64,000 bases of DNA from NCBI GenBank assembly GCA_011799875.1, contig CM022297.1, forward strand, positions 517,502,929-517,566,928. Direction: 5' to 3'. Made by a program: the position numbers and the translations under genes. This DNA comes from Thinopyrum elongatum. Taxonomy: Eukaryota; Streptophyta; Magnoliopsida; Poales; Poaceae. Within the stretch, counting starts at the first letter, position 1, and every line of letters starts with the position of its first letter. Positions 44,084 to 57,217 of this stretch are shown here, piece after piece. The notes under the pieces are model-generated. The model saw only the letters and a list, made by a program, of their open reading frames with translations. It was not told the origin of the DNA and searched no databases.

Positions 44084-47000
44084 CTACGGAAGAGGTTTAG
44101 TCAACGCGTCTGCCACATTCAGATCCGTATGTACTTTGCAAATTTCTATGTCTCCATCCTTTACCTTTTCATGAATAGAGTTGAAGCGTCTCTTGATGTG
44201 TTTGGTTCTCTTGTGAAACCTGGATTCCTTCGCTAAGGCAATTGCTCCAGTGTTGTCACAAAAGACTGTCATTGGAACCAATGCAGTGGGTATTACACCC
44301 AGATCAGATATGAACTCCTTCATCCAGACTCCTTCATGCGCTGCTTCCAAAGCAGCTATGTACTCCGCTTCACATGTAGATCCCGCCACGACGCTTTGCT
44401 TAGAACTGCACCAACTGACAGCTCCACCATTCAATATAAATACGTATCCGGTTTGTGACTTAGAGTCATCCGGATCTGTGTCAAAGCTAGCATCGACGTA
44501 ACCCTTTACGATGAGCTCTTCGTCACCTCCATAAATGAGAAACATATCATTGGTCCTTTTTAGGTACTTCAGGATATTCTTGACCGTTGTCCAGTGATCC
44601 ACTCCTGGATTACTTTGGTACCTCCCTACCAAACTTATGGCAAGGCACACATCAGGTCTGGTACACTACACGGCATCCATTATAGAACCTATGGCTGAGG
44701 CATAGGGAATGACTTTCATTCTCTCTCTATCTTCTGCCGTGGTCGGGCTTTGAGTCTGACTCAATTTCACAGCTTACACCACATGCAAGAACCCTTTCTT
44801 TGAGTGGTCCATTTTGAACTTCTTCAGAACTTTGTCAAGGTATGTGCTTTGTGATAGTCCTATTAAGCGTCTCGATCTATCCCTATAGATCTTGATGCCC
44901 AATATGTAAGCAGCTTCACCGAGGTCTTTCATTGAAAAATTCTTATTCAAATATCCTTTTATGCTATCCAGAAATTCTATATCACTTCCAATCAGCAATA
45001 TGTCATCCACATATAATATCAGAAATGCTACAGAGCTCCAACTCACTTTCTTGTAAATACAGGCTTCACCATAACTCTGTATAAAACCATATGCTTTGAT
45101 CATCTCATCAAAGCCTATATTCCAACTCCGAGATGCTTGCACACTTTGTTAGCACCCTTAGGATCAACAAAACCTTCTGGTTGCATCATATACAACTCTT
45201 CTTTAAGAAACCCATTAAGGAATGCAGTTTTGACATCCATTTTCCAGATTTCATAATCATAAAATGCGGCAATTGCTAACATGATTCTGACAGACTTAAG
45301 CATAGCTACAGGTGAGAAAGTCTCATCATAGTCAACCCCTTGAACTTGTCAAAAACCTTTCGCGACAAGTCGAGCTTTGTAGACAGTGATATTACCATCA
45401 GCGTCTGTCTTCCTCTTGAAGATCCATTTATTCTCAATGGCTTGCCGATCATCGGGCAAGTCCACCAAAGTCCACACTTTGTTCTCATACATGGATCCTA
45501 TCTCAGATTTCATGGCCTCTAGCCATTTGTTAGAATCTGGGCTCATCATAGCTTCTTCATAGTTCGTAGGTTCGCCATTGTCTAACAGCATGACTTCTAG
45601 GACAGGATTACCGTACCACTCTGGTGCGGTACGTGCTCTGGTTGACCTACGAGGTTCAGTAGTAACTTGATCTGAAGTTTCATGATCATTATCATTAGCT
45701 TCCTCTTCGGTTGGTGTAGGCATCACGGGAACGTTTTTCTTTGAGGTGCTATTTTCCAATTCGAGAGAAGGTACAAATACCTCATCAAGTTCTACTTTCC
45801 TCCCACTCACTTCTTTCTAGAGATACTCCTTCTCTAGAAAGGACCCATTCCTGGCAATAAATATCTTTCCTTCGGATCTGTGGTAGAAGGTATACCCAAT
45901 AGTTTCTTTAGGGTATCCTATGAAGACGCACTTCTCCGCTTTGGGTTCGAGCTTATCAGGATGAAGCCTTTTGACATAAGCGTCACATCCCAAAACTTTA
46001 CGAAACGACAACTTAGGTTTATTGCCAAACCATAGTTCATACGGTGTCGTATCAATGGATTTAGACGGTGCCCTATTTAACATGAATGCGACTGTATCTA
46101 ATGCATAACCCCAAAATGATAAAGGCAAATTGGTAAGAGACATCATATAACGCACCATATCTAATAATGTACGGTTACGACATTCAGACACACCATTACG
46201 CTATGGTGTTCCAGGTGGCATGACTTGTCAAACAATTCCACATTGTCTTGAATGAAGGCCAAACTCGTAACTAAAATATTCGCCTCCACGATCAGATCGT
46301 AGAAACTTTATTTTCTTGTTACGATGATTCTCAACTTTATTTTCAAATATTCGTTTCCTCAAGTAGATATAATGATACCTACTCAAATAATCTGTGAAGA
46401 TTAGAAAATAACGATACCCGGCGCATGCCTCAACACTCATCGGACCGCATACAGCGGTATGTATTATTTCCAATAAGTCATTAGCTCGCTCCATTGTTCC
46501 GGAGAATGGAGTTTTATTCATCTTACCCATGAGGCATGGTTCGCAAGTATCAAATGATTCATAACCAAGTGATTCCAAAAGTCCATCCGCATGGAATTTC
46601 TTCATGCGCTTTACACCAATATGACCTAAACGGCAGTGCCACAAGTATGTTGCACTATCATTATCAACTTTGCATCTTTTTGCATCAATATTATGAATAT
46701 GTGTATCACTACGATCGAGATTCAACAAGAATAGACCATTCATCAAAGGTGCATGACCATAAAAGATATTACTCATATAAATAGAACAACCATTATTCTC
46801 TAACATAAATGAATAACCGTCTCGCAATAAAAAAGATCCAGATGTAATGTTCATGCTCAACGCTGGCACCAAATAACAATTATTGAGGTCTCAAACTAAT
46901 CCCGAAGGTAGATGTAGAGGTAGCGCACCGACGGCAATCACATCAACCTTGGAACAATTGCCGACGCGGATCGTCACCTCGTCCTTAGCCAATGTTCGTT

Positions 47001-47241
47001 TATTCCGCAGCTCTTGTTTCGTGTTGCAAATATGAGCAACCGAACCAGTATCAAATACCCAGGCGCTACTACGAGCAATAGTAAGGAACATATCAATAAC
47101 ATGTATATCAAATATACCTTTGTTCACTTTGCCATCCTTCTTATCTGCCAAGTACTTGGGGCAGTTCCGCTTCCAGTGACCATTTTCTTTATAGTAGAAG
47201 CACTCAGATTTAGGCTTGGGTCCAGCTTTGGGCTTCTTCAT
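44084..47241 (-). pseudogene. pol: Angela-like copia pol, broken
   Basis: Copia order on the minus strand. A zinc-knuckle remnant, CFYYKENGHWKRNC, has lost its second Cys. The protease active site is WVFDTGS. The integrase N-terminal region is at 46228-46872, with its first core Asp replaced (HTAVCGP instead of the usual HTDVCGP) and FLRSDRGGEY. The integrase C-terminal part is at 45817-46191. RT follows with AFLNG (45115-45303) and YVDD (45002-45013), then RNase H with YVDASFD, CEAEYIA and FCDNTGA (44084-44650). Several frameshifts and stops separate these pieces. The terminal stop after LTKPLP looks like CAG to TAG, with reading continuing AKHDKHQD beyond it. It cannot yield a working polyprotein. 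Confidence 0.88.
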
Positions 47242-47953
47242 GGGAGTGGCAACTTGCTTGTCATTCTTCTCGAAATTCCCTTTCTTTCCCTTGCCCTTTT
47301 TTTTGAAACTAGAGGCTTGTTAACCATCAACACTTGATGCTCTTTCTTGATTTCTACCTCCGCCGATTTCAGCATCGCGAAGAGCTCGGCAATAGTTTTC
47401 GTCATCCCTTGCATATTAAGTTCATCACAAAGCCTTTGTAGCTTGGTGGCAGTGATTGAAGAACTCTATCAATAACACTCTCAACTACAAGATCAATTCC
47501 CAGCTGAGTCAACTGGTTATGATACCCTGACATTTTGAGTATGTGTTCACTGACAGAGCTGTTCTCCTCCATCTTACAGCTATAGAACTTGCTGGAGACT
47601 TCATATCTCTCAACCAGGGCATTAGCTTGAAATATCAACTTCAGCTCTAGAAACATCTCATATGCTCTGTGGCGTTCAAAACGTCTTCGAAGTCCCGGTT
47701 CTAATCCGTAAAGCACGGCACACTAAACTATTGAGTATTCATCAGATCGAGCCTGCCAGACGTTCATAACATCTGCATCACCTCCTGCAGCAGGTCTGTC
47801 ACCTAGCGGTGCATCAAGGACATAATTCTTCTGTGCAGCAATGAGGATAATCCTCAAGTTACGGACCGAGTCCGTGTAGTTGCTACCATCATCTTTCAAC
47901 TTAGCTTTCTCTAGGAACGCATTAAAATTCAAGGGAACAGAAGCATGGGCCAT
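47242..47953 (-). pseudogene. gag: Angela-like copia gag
   Basis: Begins MAHASVPLNFNAFLEKAKL at 47953, the standard Angela-type Gag start, preceded by AGATCA. It contains LRIILIAAQKNYVLDAPLG and FERHRAYEMFLELK. An in-frame stop lies at 47723-47725, where the family has Gln, and a frameshift lies near 47425, after which the tail runs toward the zinc knuckle in pol. Confidence 0.85.
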
Positions 47954-49228
47954 TGATCTACAACATAGATATGCAAAAACAATTAAGACTAAGTTCATGC
48001 TAAATTTTAGTTCAAATAATCAAATTACTAATGAACTACCACTTAAATCAACATCCCTCAAGTTGTCTAAGTGATACGTGATCCAAATCAACTAACCCAT
48101 GTCCGATCATCACGTGAGATGGGGTAGTCTTCAATGGTGAACATCTCTATGTTGATCATATCTACTCTATGACTCACGTTCAACCTTTTGGTCTGCAGTG
48201 TTCCGACACCATGTCTGTACATGCTTGCCTCGTCAAGTTTAACCCAAGTATTCTGCATGTGCACAACTGGCTTACACCTGTTGTATGTGAACGTAGAGTC
48301 TATCACACCCGATCATCACGAGGTGCTTCGAAACGACAAACTTTAGCAACGGTGCATACTCGGGGAGAACACTTTTATCTTGAAATTAAGTGAAGGGATC
48401 ATCTTACAATGCTACCGTCGATCTAAGAAAAATGAGATGCATAAAGGATAAACATCACATGCAATCAAAATATGTGACATGATATGGCCATCACCATCTT
48501 GTGCTTTTGATCTCCATCTCCAAAGCATCGGCATGATCTCCATTGTCATCGGCGTGACACCTTGATCTCCATCGTTGCGTCGGGGTCGTCTCACCAACTA
48601 TTGCTTCTACAACAATTGCTAACGTACAGTGATAAAGTAAAGCAATTACATGGCGTTTAGTGATTGACACGCAGGTCATACAATAATTAAAGACAACCCT
48701 AAGGCTCCGGCCGGTTGTCATACTCATCGACATGCAAGTCGTGAACTTATTACAAAACATGGTCATCTCATACTACATCAACATATATCACATCACATCT
48801 TGACCATATCACATCACAACATGCCCTGCAAAAACAAGTTAGACGTCCTGTACTTTGTTGTTGCATGTTTTACGTGGCTGCTATGGGCAACTAGCAAGAA
48901 CCGTTCTTACCAACACAAAACCACAACGGTGATTATCAAGTTGCTATTTAACCTTCTGCAAGGACCGCCGTTAGTCAAATCCGATTCAACTAAAGTAGGA
49001 GAAACAGACTCCTGCCAGCCACCTTTATACAAAACAAGTTACATGTCAGTCGGTGGAACCGGTCTCATGTGCGTGGACATGTAAGGTTGGTCCGAGCCGC
49101 TTCATCCCACAATACCGCCGAATCAAAATAAGACATTGGTGGGAAGCAATATGAACATCACCGCCCACAACTCCTTTGTGTTCTACTCCTGTATATCATC
49201 TACGCATAGACCTGGCTCATGATGCCAC
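47954..49228 (-). other. Angela-like 5' untranslated region and PBS
   Basis: About 1.3 kb of leader with no credible ORF. The PBS reads TGGCATCATGAGCCAGG at 49211-49227 on the minus strand, a variant of the initiator-Met type seen in BARE/Angela. Confidence 0.75.
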
Positions 49229-50623
49229 AGTTGGGGAACGTTGCATGGAAAACAAAAAAAATTCTACGCACACGCAAGATCTATATATCCATGGAGATGT
49301 ATAGCTCCGAGAGGGGGAGAGCATCTACATACCCTTGTAGATCGCTACGGAAGTGTTTATCAACGTGGTTGATGTAGTCGTACACCTTCACGATTCGTCC
49401 CGATCAAGAACCGAACATACGACACCTCCACGTTCAGCACACGTTCAGCTCAATGACGTCCTCGCCTTCTCGATCCAACAAGAGAGGCGAAGTAGTAGAT
49501 GAGTTCCGGCAGCACGATGGCATGGTGATGGTGGTGGTGAAACTATTTCCGCAGGGCTTCGCCAAGCACAACGGATTTAGGATGGAGGACGAACTAGAGG
49601 AAGAGGGGGCACCGGCACATGGCTTGGTGAATCGTGGTGTCCCCCAGGGGCTAGCCCCGCTCCTCTATTTATATGTTGAGCCCTGGGGTCGTTTCTTGGA
49701 GAAAGAGCCTCCTCAAAGTCGGTTTGGAATGCAAGGAAGAGTTCTTCTCGGTTTCCAGTACCAGACGCCATGGTTCTCAATGTCTAGCCCAGACGCCATG
49801 GGCCTCGGCGTCTGGCCCAGGGCCATACGCTAGGGTCCCTGGCGTCTGGTCCCTGACCTCCGCAAAACTTCCTTTTGCACCGACCTAAAGCCCCGCGGGC
49901 CTTACCCCTTGGCCCAACCATATCATCCTATATATCAATCTTTACCTCCAGACCATTTCGGAGCTCCTTGTCATGTCCGTGATCTCATCCAGAGCTCCTC
50001 GTCATGTCCGTGATCTCATCCGGGACTCCGAGCAGCATTCGGTCACCAACATACATAACTCATATAATACTATATCGTCAACGAACGTTAAGCGTGCGGA
50101 CCCTACGGGTTCGAGAATGATGTAGACATGACTGAGATGCTTCTCCGGTCAATAACCAATAGTGAGACCTGGATGCCCATATTGGTTCGTACATATTCTA
50201 CGAAGATCTTTATCGGTCGAACCTTTATGACAAATACGTAGTTCCCTTTGTCCGTCGTTATGTTACTTGCCCGAGATTCGATCGTCAGTATCTTCATACC
50301 TAGTTCAATCTCATTACCGGTAAGTCTCTTTACTCATTCCGTAATACATCATCTTGTAACTAACGCTGTAGTCACTTTGCTTGCAAGCTTCTTGTGATGA
50401 TGTATTACCGAGAGGACCCAGAGATACCTCTCCGTCATACAGAGTGACAAATCCCAATCTCGATTCACACCAACTCAACAGACACCTTCGGAGATAACTG
50501 TAGAGCATCTTGATGATCGCCAAGTTACGTTGTGACATTTGATAAAACACAAGGTATTCCTACGGTATCCGGGAGTTGCATGATCTCATGGTCGAAGGAA
50601 TATGTATTTGACATTTAAAAAAG
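49229..50623 (-). repeat. Angela-like 5' LTR, larger part
   Basis: Matches 31058-32577. Its inner terminal CA has mutated (CCCCAACT at the boundary). TATA in minus sense is at 49666-49673. It is interrupted at AAAAG (50619-50623) by element X. Confidence 0.88.
49961..50022. repeat. 31-bp tandem duplication in the Angela-like 5' LTR
   Basis: GAGCTCC(T/C)TGTC-type 31-base unit repeated head to tail at 49961-49991 and 49992-50022. The 3' LTR has one copy, so it arose after insertion. Confidence 0.85.
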
Positions 50624-51580
50624 TGTCGGGGTACACAAACAGGGGCGTATATTTCCCCTGACTGGTGCACGGACAGTGAGCCTCCTACCCCGGTAGCCGA
50701 AGCACGATGGCAAAGAAGCAAACTTCACCAAGCATCCAAGTTAAAACCAAGCCAGATAAACAGCTCTTTGAGGGGTCAAAGGGCGGATCAAGAAGACCAA
50801 GACAAGCCAAAACAGCAAGATATCACTAAGGGAAAGCCTCCCTTACCGGGCAGGCAAACCTGGTCAGGTCGAGGCCGCACCGTGGACGAATCCAATATTT
50901 CCCCGGCAGGCTTGCCGGGGCCACTAAAGGCAAACCTCCCCGCCAAGGCTCCACCGCTCCACCGCACGGCAATGCAAGTCATCTATCAGTGCGGTGTCGA
51001 GCCCCCAAGTGATTAAGTGGCTGTCATTTGGCATGTGGCAGCCATTTGGAGGGAAGATTACCTCTATATGACACCCGTCCAGAGGCGTGTCACGTAGACA
51101 GGTAGAAGATGGCTAAGCGGCGCGGCAGGCTTGCCGGGCTGCACCCTCAGCGTGACACCTAGCAGTGCATTTAATGCACTTTGTCCTAACTACCAGAGTT
51201 AGGTATGATAGCACTGTTGGCTATCTAATCACTTGAGAATGACTATTTTTCCACTGTGGTTACCCCTTAGCCTATAAAAGGAGGGCCATGGCAACCTAGA
51301 AAAGGATTCGGACCCTTGTACACTAATACGCGCGTAGCTGCTCTCCCCGAGGCAACCTCGCCGGGCTTGAGCGTTGCGTGTTCATCGCGGTCCTTCCCTT
51401 AATCCACCAAAGCAGGAGTAGGGTTTTACGCTTCCCAGCGGCCCGAACCTGGGTAAAAACCACCAGCGTCACCCTTGTCGTGTTGTTCCATGGCTTCCGC
51501 TCTTTGTGCAATGTGTCTTTCTCCCTCGCCGAACCACAAGGGGCTGATGGCCCCATAGGTGATCGTGTTCCACCGTGACA
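50624..51580 (+). repeat. Element X 5' LTR (957 bp)
   Basis: TATAAAAG at 51273-51280 precedes a leader. It is rich in short GCCGGG/CCCGGC motifs (GGCAGGCTTGCCGGG repeats). It matches 57218-58169 closely. Confidence 0.9.
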
Positions 51581-51584
51581 TCTT

Positions 51585-51602
51585 TGGTGTGCCAGGTAGG
51601 GG
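51585..51602 (+). other. Element X primer-binding site
   Basis: TGGTGTGCCAGGTAGGGG lies four bases after the LTR; it resembles the TGGCGCGCCAGGTAGGGG site common in grass gypsy elements. Confidence 0.6.
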
Positions 51603-52878
51603 GGAGCGCTTGCGTGAACCCGATGTTGTGAGCAACGCGTTAGGTTACATCATCGTCTCCATGAATACCCTCTTCGTCAGCGGCTACGGAGAAGAAGGAC
51701 GACACTGCTTCCTCGCTTGGCCCTATCCAGATTCCGTCGCCCATCGCCGCCACAACCGCGAAGGTGGTGGGAGTGGGAGGCGATGGAAATGCGATGACCG
51801 CAGGCAGCTCGAGTGGCGTACCCACCCCGCTACCTGCATCCGGAAACAGGAGCAATGCGAGCATTGACGTCTCCCTCCTTGCGAACTCATAGCAGGCATA
51901 TCTGATGCCGAAAGGTATCGTTTGGCCAGAGGAGAGGAATGGTACACGGATGGCCCCTTCTTCCCTTCCCATTCGTCAATGGTCGAGCCATGCAGCGGTC
52001 GCATGGTCAGCGTTGATGAGCCCACAAAGAACTCGGTGCAGCATTTATCCCGCCAGGGGTAAATCCTGAGTGGAACATTGGTGCGAATCCGTTGGTCGAC
52101 ATCCCGGCAAGCGCGCTTCAGCAAAAGGCCTTTCGCATCAGCGTGGCCTTTGTACCCACTGCCATGGGATCATTGACAAGTCTGAGGAAGGGGAGAGAGG
52201 AGCCGACCCTTCTCTTCTACCATACCTCATCAGCTGCAAGCATTTAAATAAACCCCGCTGGCTCTTGCCGGGGGCGGGCGCATAACTAATGAACCGCCAA
52301 GTCTATCCCTTGTGCGCCTTCTCGTTCATTGTTTTTTTTAGAACAAGGGTGATACCCAAACAGGAGGAACAATCGCAAGTGGGGAAGAAAGTACTGTACA
52401 TTACAAAATGTACGACCGATGAAGGAGAGAAGCATGAACAAAAGCTAAGTCAACACGCTTATTGGCTTTTTCTTCAGAGTTTTTGCGTCGTTATCCCTTG
52501 GACCCCCAGAAGTTTCGTATGACAAGCCTTTTCGTATGATGGTACCTTGCTGTATTTGACTGCGCCCCTACTTTGTTTCGAGCCTGCTCAACAAGGTAGG
52601 AGGCTGCGTCAAAGACAAATAAGGAAAAACCTGCCGGAGCATATCCTCGCAGCTGAATGCTAAGGACCTGTTCCTCGCGGCAGTATGCTACTGGCGTGCA
52701 ACCTAAGTACGTAAAAGATACTAACCATACGAACATCAATGGGAAAACAAAAGAGGGGTAGCGTGCGTTGACAAATTTAAACATCAGTTCAACGAGTACG
52801 AAATCAGAAATGATACGGGGCCTAAGCACAGGACACATGAATGTTTTTGTTACAAGGCACCATGGCAATGAATATAGT
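51603..52878 (+). other. Element X region between PBS and the antisense gene
   Basis: No sense coding sequence is recognisable. The open frames here are short and without family motifs. It probably includes the 3' flank of the antisense gene. Confidence 0.5.
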
Positions 52879-55800
52879 TCAAGGTTGAGCTTGTTGGCCT
52901 TCGGGAACCCTGGGGACGGAGAGAACCTTATCGGCAAAGGGACCAGCATTCTCCTCAGCGGCAGAAACATCGGCGCCCGGCGGCAGCCTCCTGAAGCCAT
53001 CGGCAAGGTCGAGGTCTGGGTGGCGATAAGCGAGGTTGCTCAAAACCATGAAGAGCGCATCACGGGCAAGCTTCCGGGACTCGTTTGCAAAACAAACGAC
53101 CCTTTCGTCCTCATATGTCTTCAACCCTTTGATCAAGCCTGCAAAGAAAAGCAACAGCTTGACGCTTGGAACTTCATGGCTGTTAACAGAGAAAGCCCAG
53201 CTCTTCATGTCCATCGTCGAGATCTGAGCAGTGAGGCGCTCAGCGGTATCAACCAAGCTCTTGATCTAGAGATCGCGCTGCTCAACTTGGTTCTGCAATT
53301 TGTCCTCCACATCTTTCTGGAGGACTCTCGCATTATCCAAGTCCTTCACCAACTGCTTCTCACGAGCTCCGGCAGACTCAAGCCTAGTCTCTAAGGTGCC
53401 AAGCCTTGCCTTCATATTTGTAACGGTGCCATTGGCAATGTCGAGGTCCTGGCTCTTGGAGGAAAGCTGCGATTGCACCTCCTTCAGAAGGGTTTCTGCT
53501 TTCTGCGCTTCCTCTATGAGAGCCATGATCTCCTTGGCGCTCCCGGCAAGGTCCTCAGTCAGCTTGGCCACATGTTGATCAAGATGAGCCTTGGCAGTAG
53601 ATGTAGCGGCAAGCTCGTCGGCAATCTTCTTCAGCTGGGCAGCAGAGTCGAGGGTGAGCATGTTGAGAGCCGCCTTATGCTTGTCCTCCAGGTCTTTGGT
53701 GCGCTGCTGGACAAGAGCCTCCATTTCTCCATCCTTGTCATGGAGGGTGGCCTCGAGGTTCCCTTCCCGGGAAGAGATGTCTTTTTCCTTGGCGTTCAGA
53801 AGCGCTCCTCGCTCCGCCAGGCGGACCTCCCGGGCAGCGACGTCCTCTTTGGCCATAGTTATCACCTCCTGTTGTCGCTGGAGGAATTGGAACTGTTTGC
53901 TATGCCACTCACGTAGTTCGCTGCCCTTGTCCCTAAGTTTCTGATCCATGAGACTGGCAGAGTCACACTGCTTCTTGATCGCCCGCCACTTCAAGTTGTA
54001 TCTACTCTACATATCCTTGATACCTGTTGCCACGGACTCCAGGAAGGACAGGTCCATCGCTGTGCTGGCAGAATAATCAGTCTCTTCAGCTCGTTGGGAC
54101 AACGGTGCCAAGTGGCGCTAGATTTCTTCATCAAAGTCCTCGCCCGCTGCAACGAATGAACCAGGGGCTCCAAGCCCAGGGTTGGCAAGGATCAGCGCCA
54201 ACTTGCTTAAGGATGGCTATGGGACTCCGGCCGATGGGCCAAATGAAGGAAGGGGTCCCATAGTTTGCAAAGGGATCTTCTGCTCCACGACTGTGTCCTG
54301 GCCAGGTGTGCTCCCCTGGGTTTTCTCCGCTCCTCCGGGACGTCCTTGTATGGCCCCAGCGGCCTGATCTTGGCCTTCCGCGACATCAATCCTAGTGGCC
54401 TCCTTGGCAGTGTCTTTCCCGACGCTGGCCACTTCTTCCAGCAGCTCAGGTTCCTCGGCCAACGAAGCTGCAGGCAGATTTGACAAGCAATGATAAAGAG
54501 ATACTACAAAGCACTGGGTCGAAGACCAGGAAATAAAGTAATCCAAATAAGAAGGAGCAAGAACAAGTAGATTACCCGATGGCACTTGCCGCGGAAGGAC
54601 ATCGGTCTCCCCGGCAACATCGGTTGCCGTGACACAGTCTGCTTCCCCTTCCTCGGTAACCATGACCTCGACATGGGCCGACCCTTCGGTGGAGCCCCTT
54701 TCTGGTGATTTCTCTGCTTGGACGACGGATGGGGTGGGCCCCTCATGGTGGGCCCTGCTTTGGTGGATCTCCTCTCCTTCCTTGTCGGGGGATGAAACAC
54801 GGTCTGCCGCCTCCCTCCTGGCGGGCAAAACTTGCTCCATGCTATCGTGCCGGGGGCTAGGCACAGGATCTTCTGTGTTATCTCCCGCCAGACCTGTGTC
54901 TGCCAAAGGCTCCGGCGACGCCACCTGTTTGGTTCGCTTAGCTCGGTGTATGAGGGGTTCTTCGTCTCTGACAAGTCAACAAGCAAGATTGAGATAGGCA
55001 AGCGTCAAGTACAAATTCTTTCTCAAACAAGAAAAGTCAGTAACTTCCTTACTCTGGATCAATGAGCATGGAGCCCAGCGCGTATCCCATTGGTGGCGGG
55101 GTCACCCTGCTCCTCTTCAGGGTCGGAGGAACAGAACTTCCCGGCAACTTCGAGCTCTTGGGTGGAACCAGGGACTCCACCGAGGATGTACTGTGTGAGG
55201 AAGCTGAACTTGACTGGGGGCTGGGGTCAACCCCGGTGACCGTTCGTCGCTTGGCATGAGGGGTTTTCACCTTAGAAAGACGAGAGGAATGGCGACGTAC
55301 CACATCTGGCTTGTCGCTCTTGGAGGCAATCTTCTTCACCCTCTTGGTGGCTGGCACAGGACCAGGGGCCGATATCCCCCGGCTGGCCCGCCTGCGGGGT
55401 CGCTGGTCCAGGTCCGGCTCTGGAGCTTGCGGGCCCGCGGCAAGCCATTCCTCCTCAGGTTGCTCTGCTTCTTCGGCCCCGCCTCCTCCTTGGGCCTCTG
55501 CTGCCGCGGCCTGAAGAATTTTGGCCCCGGCAGCATCGATCCCGGCAACCTCCTCCGCGGCGTGCTCTTCGCTCTTTCCATATGAAGAGCCTTCACCTTT
55601 GACTTCCACTTCTTCATCCTCCTCCTCTTCTCTAGGCCCCGCCTTCTCAGCAGCCCGGAGCGCTTTGTCTTCTTCAATCCGCCTCCTAATGAACTTGGCC
55701 TCTGTCGTGGAGGTGCGCTTGAACATATTACCCTCCACCCTGGTAGCCCTTTCCTCCAGGCTGAAGACCCACTCGATCTCTGCATCTAGCTCAGGCCTTT

Positions 55801-56816
55801 GCCAATTGGCCTCAACCCCGAAAGCATTGCAGTGAGGCATCCACTTCAGAATTTGGTCCCTGGCAGAATTGATGTGCAGTGGGACGACCCTTCCCAGCAG
55901 GCGGAATGGCCCAAGGCTGCCGAAGAGCTACTCGCATAGCCAGCCATGGTCGTATAGCGACAGGTTGTTGGCGAGGCCTGGGTACTGGCGCATCCTATCA
56001 GCAGTGTCTCCGTATTCCCAAGCGCATCTATCCCTCTTCTGCAGTGGTGCGATCCGGCGCAGGAGGAAATCAGCCCCCACTTGTTTGATGATCAACTCGG
56101 CGGCATTGAGACGGGCGATCCTGTTCAGCGCCGGGTGAAGCCTGTCATCAGTGAGGCTTGGTTTGCCCCATTCGTTGCCACGCACGGCGCATTCCGTCCG
56201 TGCCCAGCAGTACTCCGGGGCATTCGCGTCCTGGATTCAGCACCAGTCTGCCCTCCACTCCTCCCATCTGCAGCGCAGCTGGCCGGGGAGGTAATCCCAG
56301 TTATCCTTCCTCCCTCGAGGAATCCAACTTATATTCCCCGAGCGGTGGGTTTTATCTTTAACTCGCAGGATGAAGAAGTGCCTGAACAAATCCACGTTGG
56401 GGGCCACTCTGACGAAATTCTCGCACAGATGAGCGAAGATCACCATGCACGCCATTGCATTGGGCATAAAATCCAGAAGGTGGAATCCGTACACCACCAT
56501 CATCGCCTCGAAGAAATCTGAGAAGGGAGGAGAGGCCGCAGAGGAGGTACGCACAGAAGAAGCGGTACGAGTCCGGCGGGGCCTCATCCCCCTCTGGTAG
56601 GACCACGGGCGCTCCATGCCCCTTCGGGACTTCCCTCCCTCACATATATGCATACTTCGCAACCCGGGCATTCCTATCCAAGCTCGATGGGAAGAAGATC
56701 ATGTCCTCCTGCTGCTTCCTGTCTAGCTCCGCCGCCCTCTTCTTCTTCCCGTCCACCGCGGTCTCCTTTGCGGTGGTCACCCGCTTCCCCCTCACGGCGG
56801 AGGCTTTTTTCCCCAT
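52879..56816 (-). pseudogene. Antisense three-exon gene in element X (PF04195-like N-terminus, coiled coil)
   Basis: Exon 1 56816-55053, exon 2 54967-54576, exon 3 54467-52879. Introns are 85 and 108 bases, with donors AGA|GTAAGG and GG|GTAATC and acceptors TTGTCAG and CCTGCAG; phases join in frame at both. The start is MGKKASAVRGKRV. Exon 1 carries the plant 'putative gypsy type transposon' domain (PF04195-like): VVLPEGDEAPPDSYRFF, YGFHLLDFMPNAMACM, IFAHLCENF, VDLFRHFF, GKPSLTDDRL, then a Lys/Glu/Ala-rich tail. Exon 3 has a roughly 230-residue coiled coil (SLMDQKLRDKGSELREW onward) and a C-terminal block ending EGQQAQP. Lesions are stops at 56640-56642, 56237-56239, 55928-55930, 54118-54120, 54007-54009 and about 53263, plus a one-base frameshift near 56525. 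The function is unknown; related antisense ORFs are known in some plant LTR elements. Confidence 0.75.
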
Positions 56817-56952
56817 CCTTCAGGATCGGTTGAAGAACAGAAGAGTTGGCAGAACAATGGAGGCGGGTATTGGCTTGGGAGCAGTTGCTTGGCTTGAGGA
56901 AGAAGATGATGAAGAAGGGAAAAGATGCGAATGAGCAGCGCCTCTTCACGAT

Positions 56953-56968
56953 TTCTCTTTTATTTGAG
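56953..56968 (-). promoter_or_regulatory. TATA-like candidate for the antisense gene
   Basis: Minus-strand CAAATAAAAGAG followed by a CT-rich leader (TCTTCTTCCTCAAG) lies about 140 bases upstream of the ATG at 56816. A 13-G run at 56979-56991 is just upstream. Suggestive only. Confidence 0.35.
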
Positions 56969-57217
56969 AAACAGATACGGGGGGGGGGGGGCAGCTCTTC
57001 GCTATCCTTCTCTCAGGAAGTTACCGTTTTTCAGGCACCCTACCTATTAACTGCCACAGTCCCACGACCTGCGGTAATTACGCGGAGTGGACGTTGGATT
57101 GACTGATCATCATGACAACCGCTGCATGTACAGCACTTTTTCAACACGTGTTCGTGCACCATTTGGGGCCTAACCCAATGTGCCTGGCGACACGTATGGC
57201 TCAGGCCCAAGGGCTTC

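Noticed and set aside
47014..47337. 107-codon plus-strand ORF with hydrophobic stretches
   Set aside because: Antisense shadow of the Angela-like gag-pol; hydrophobicity is a by-product of the opposite frame.
50768..51867. ORFs in the LTR and leader of element X
   Set aside because: Short, present on both strands, and partly repeated in the second LTR; no Gag motif.
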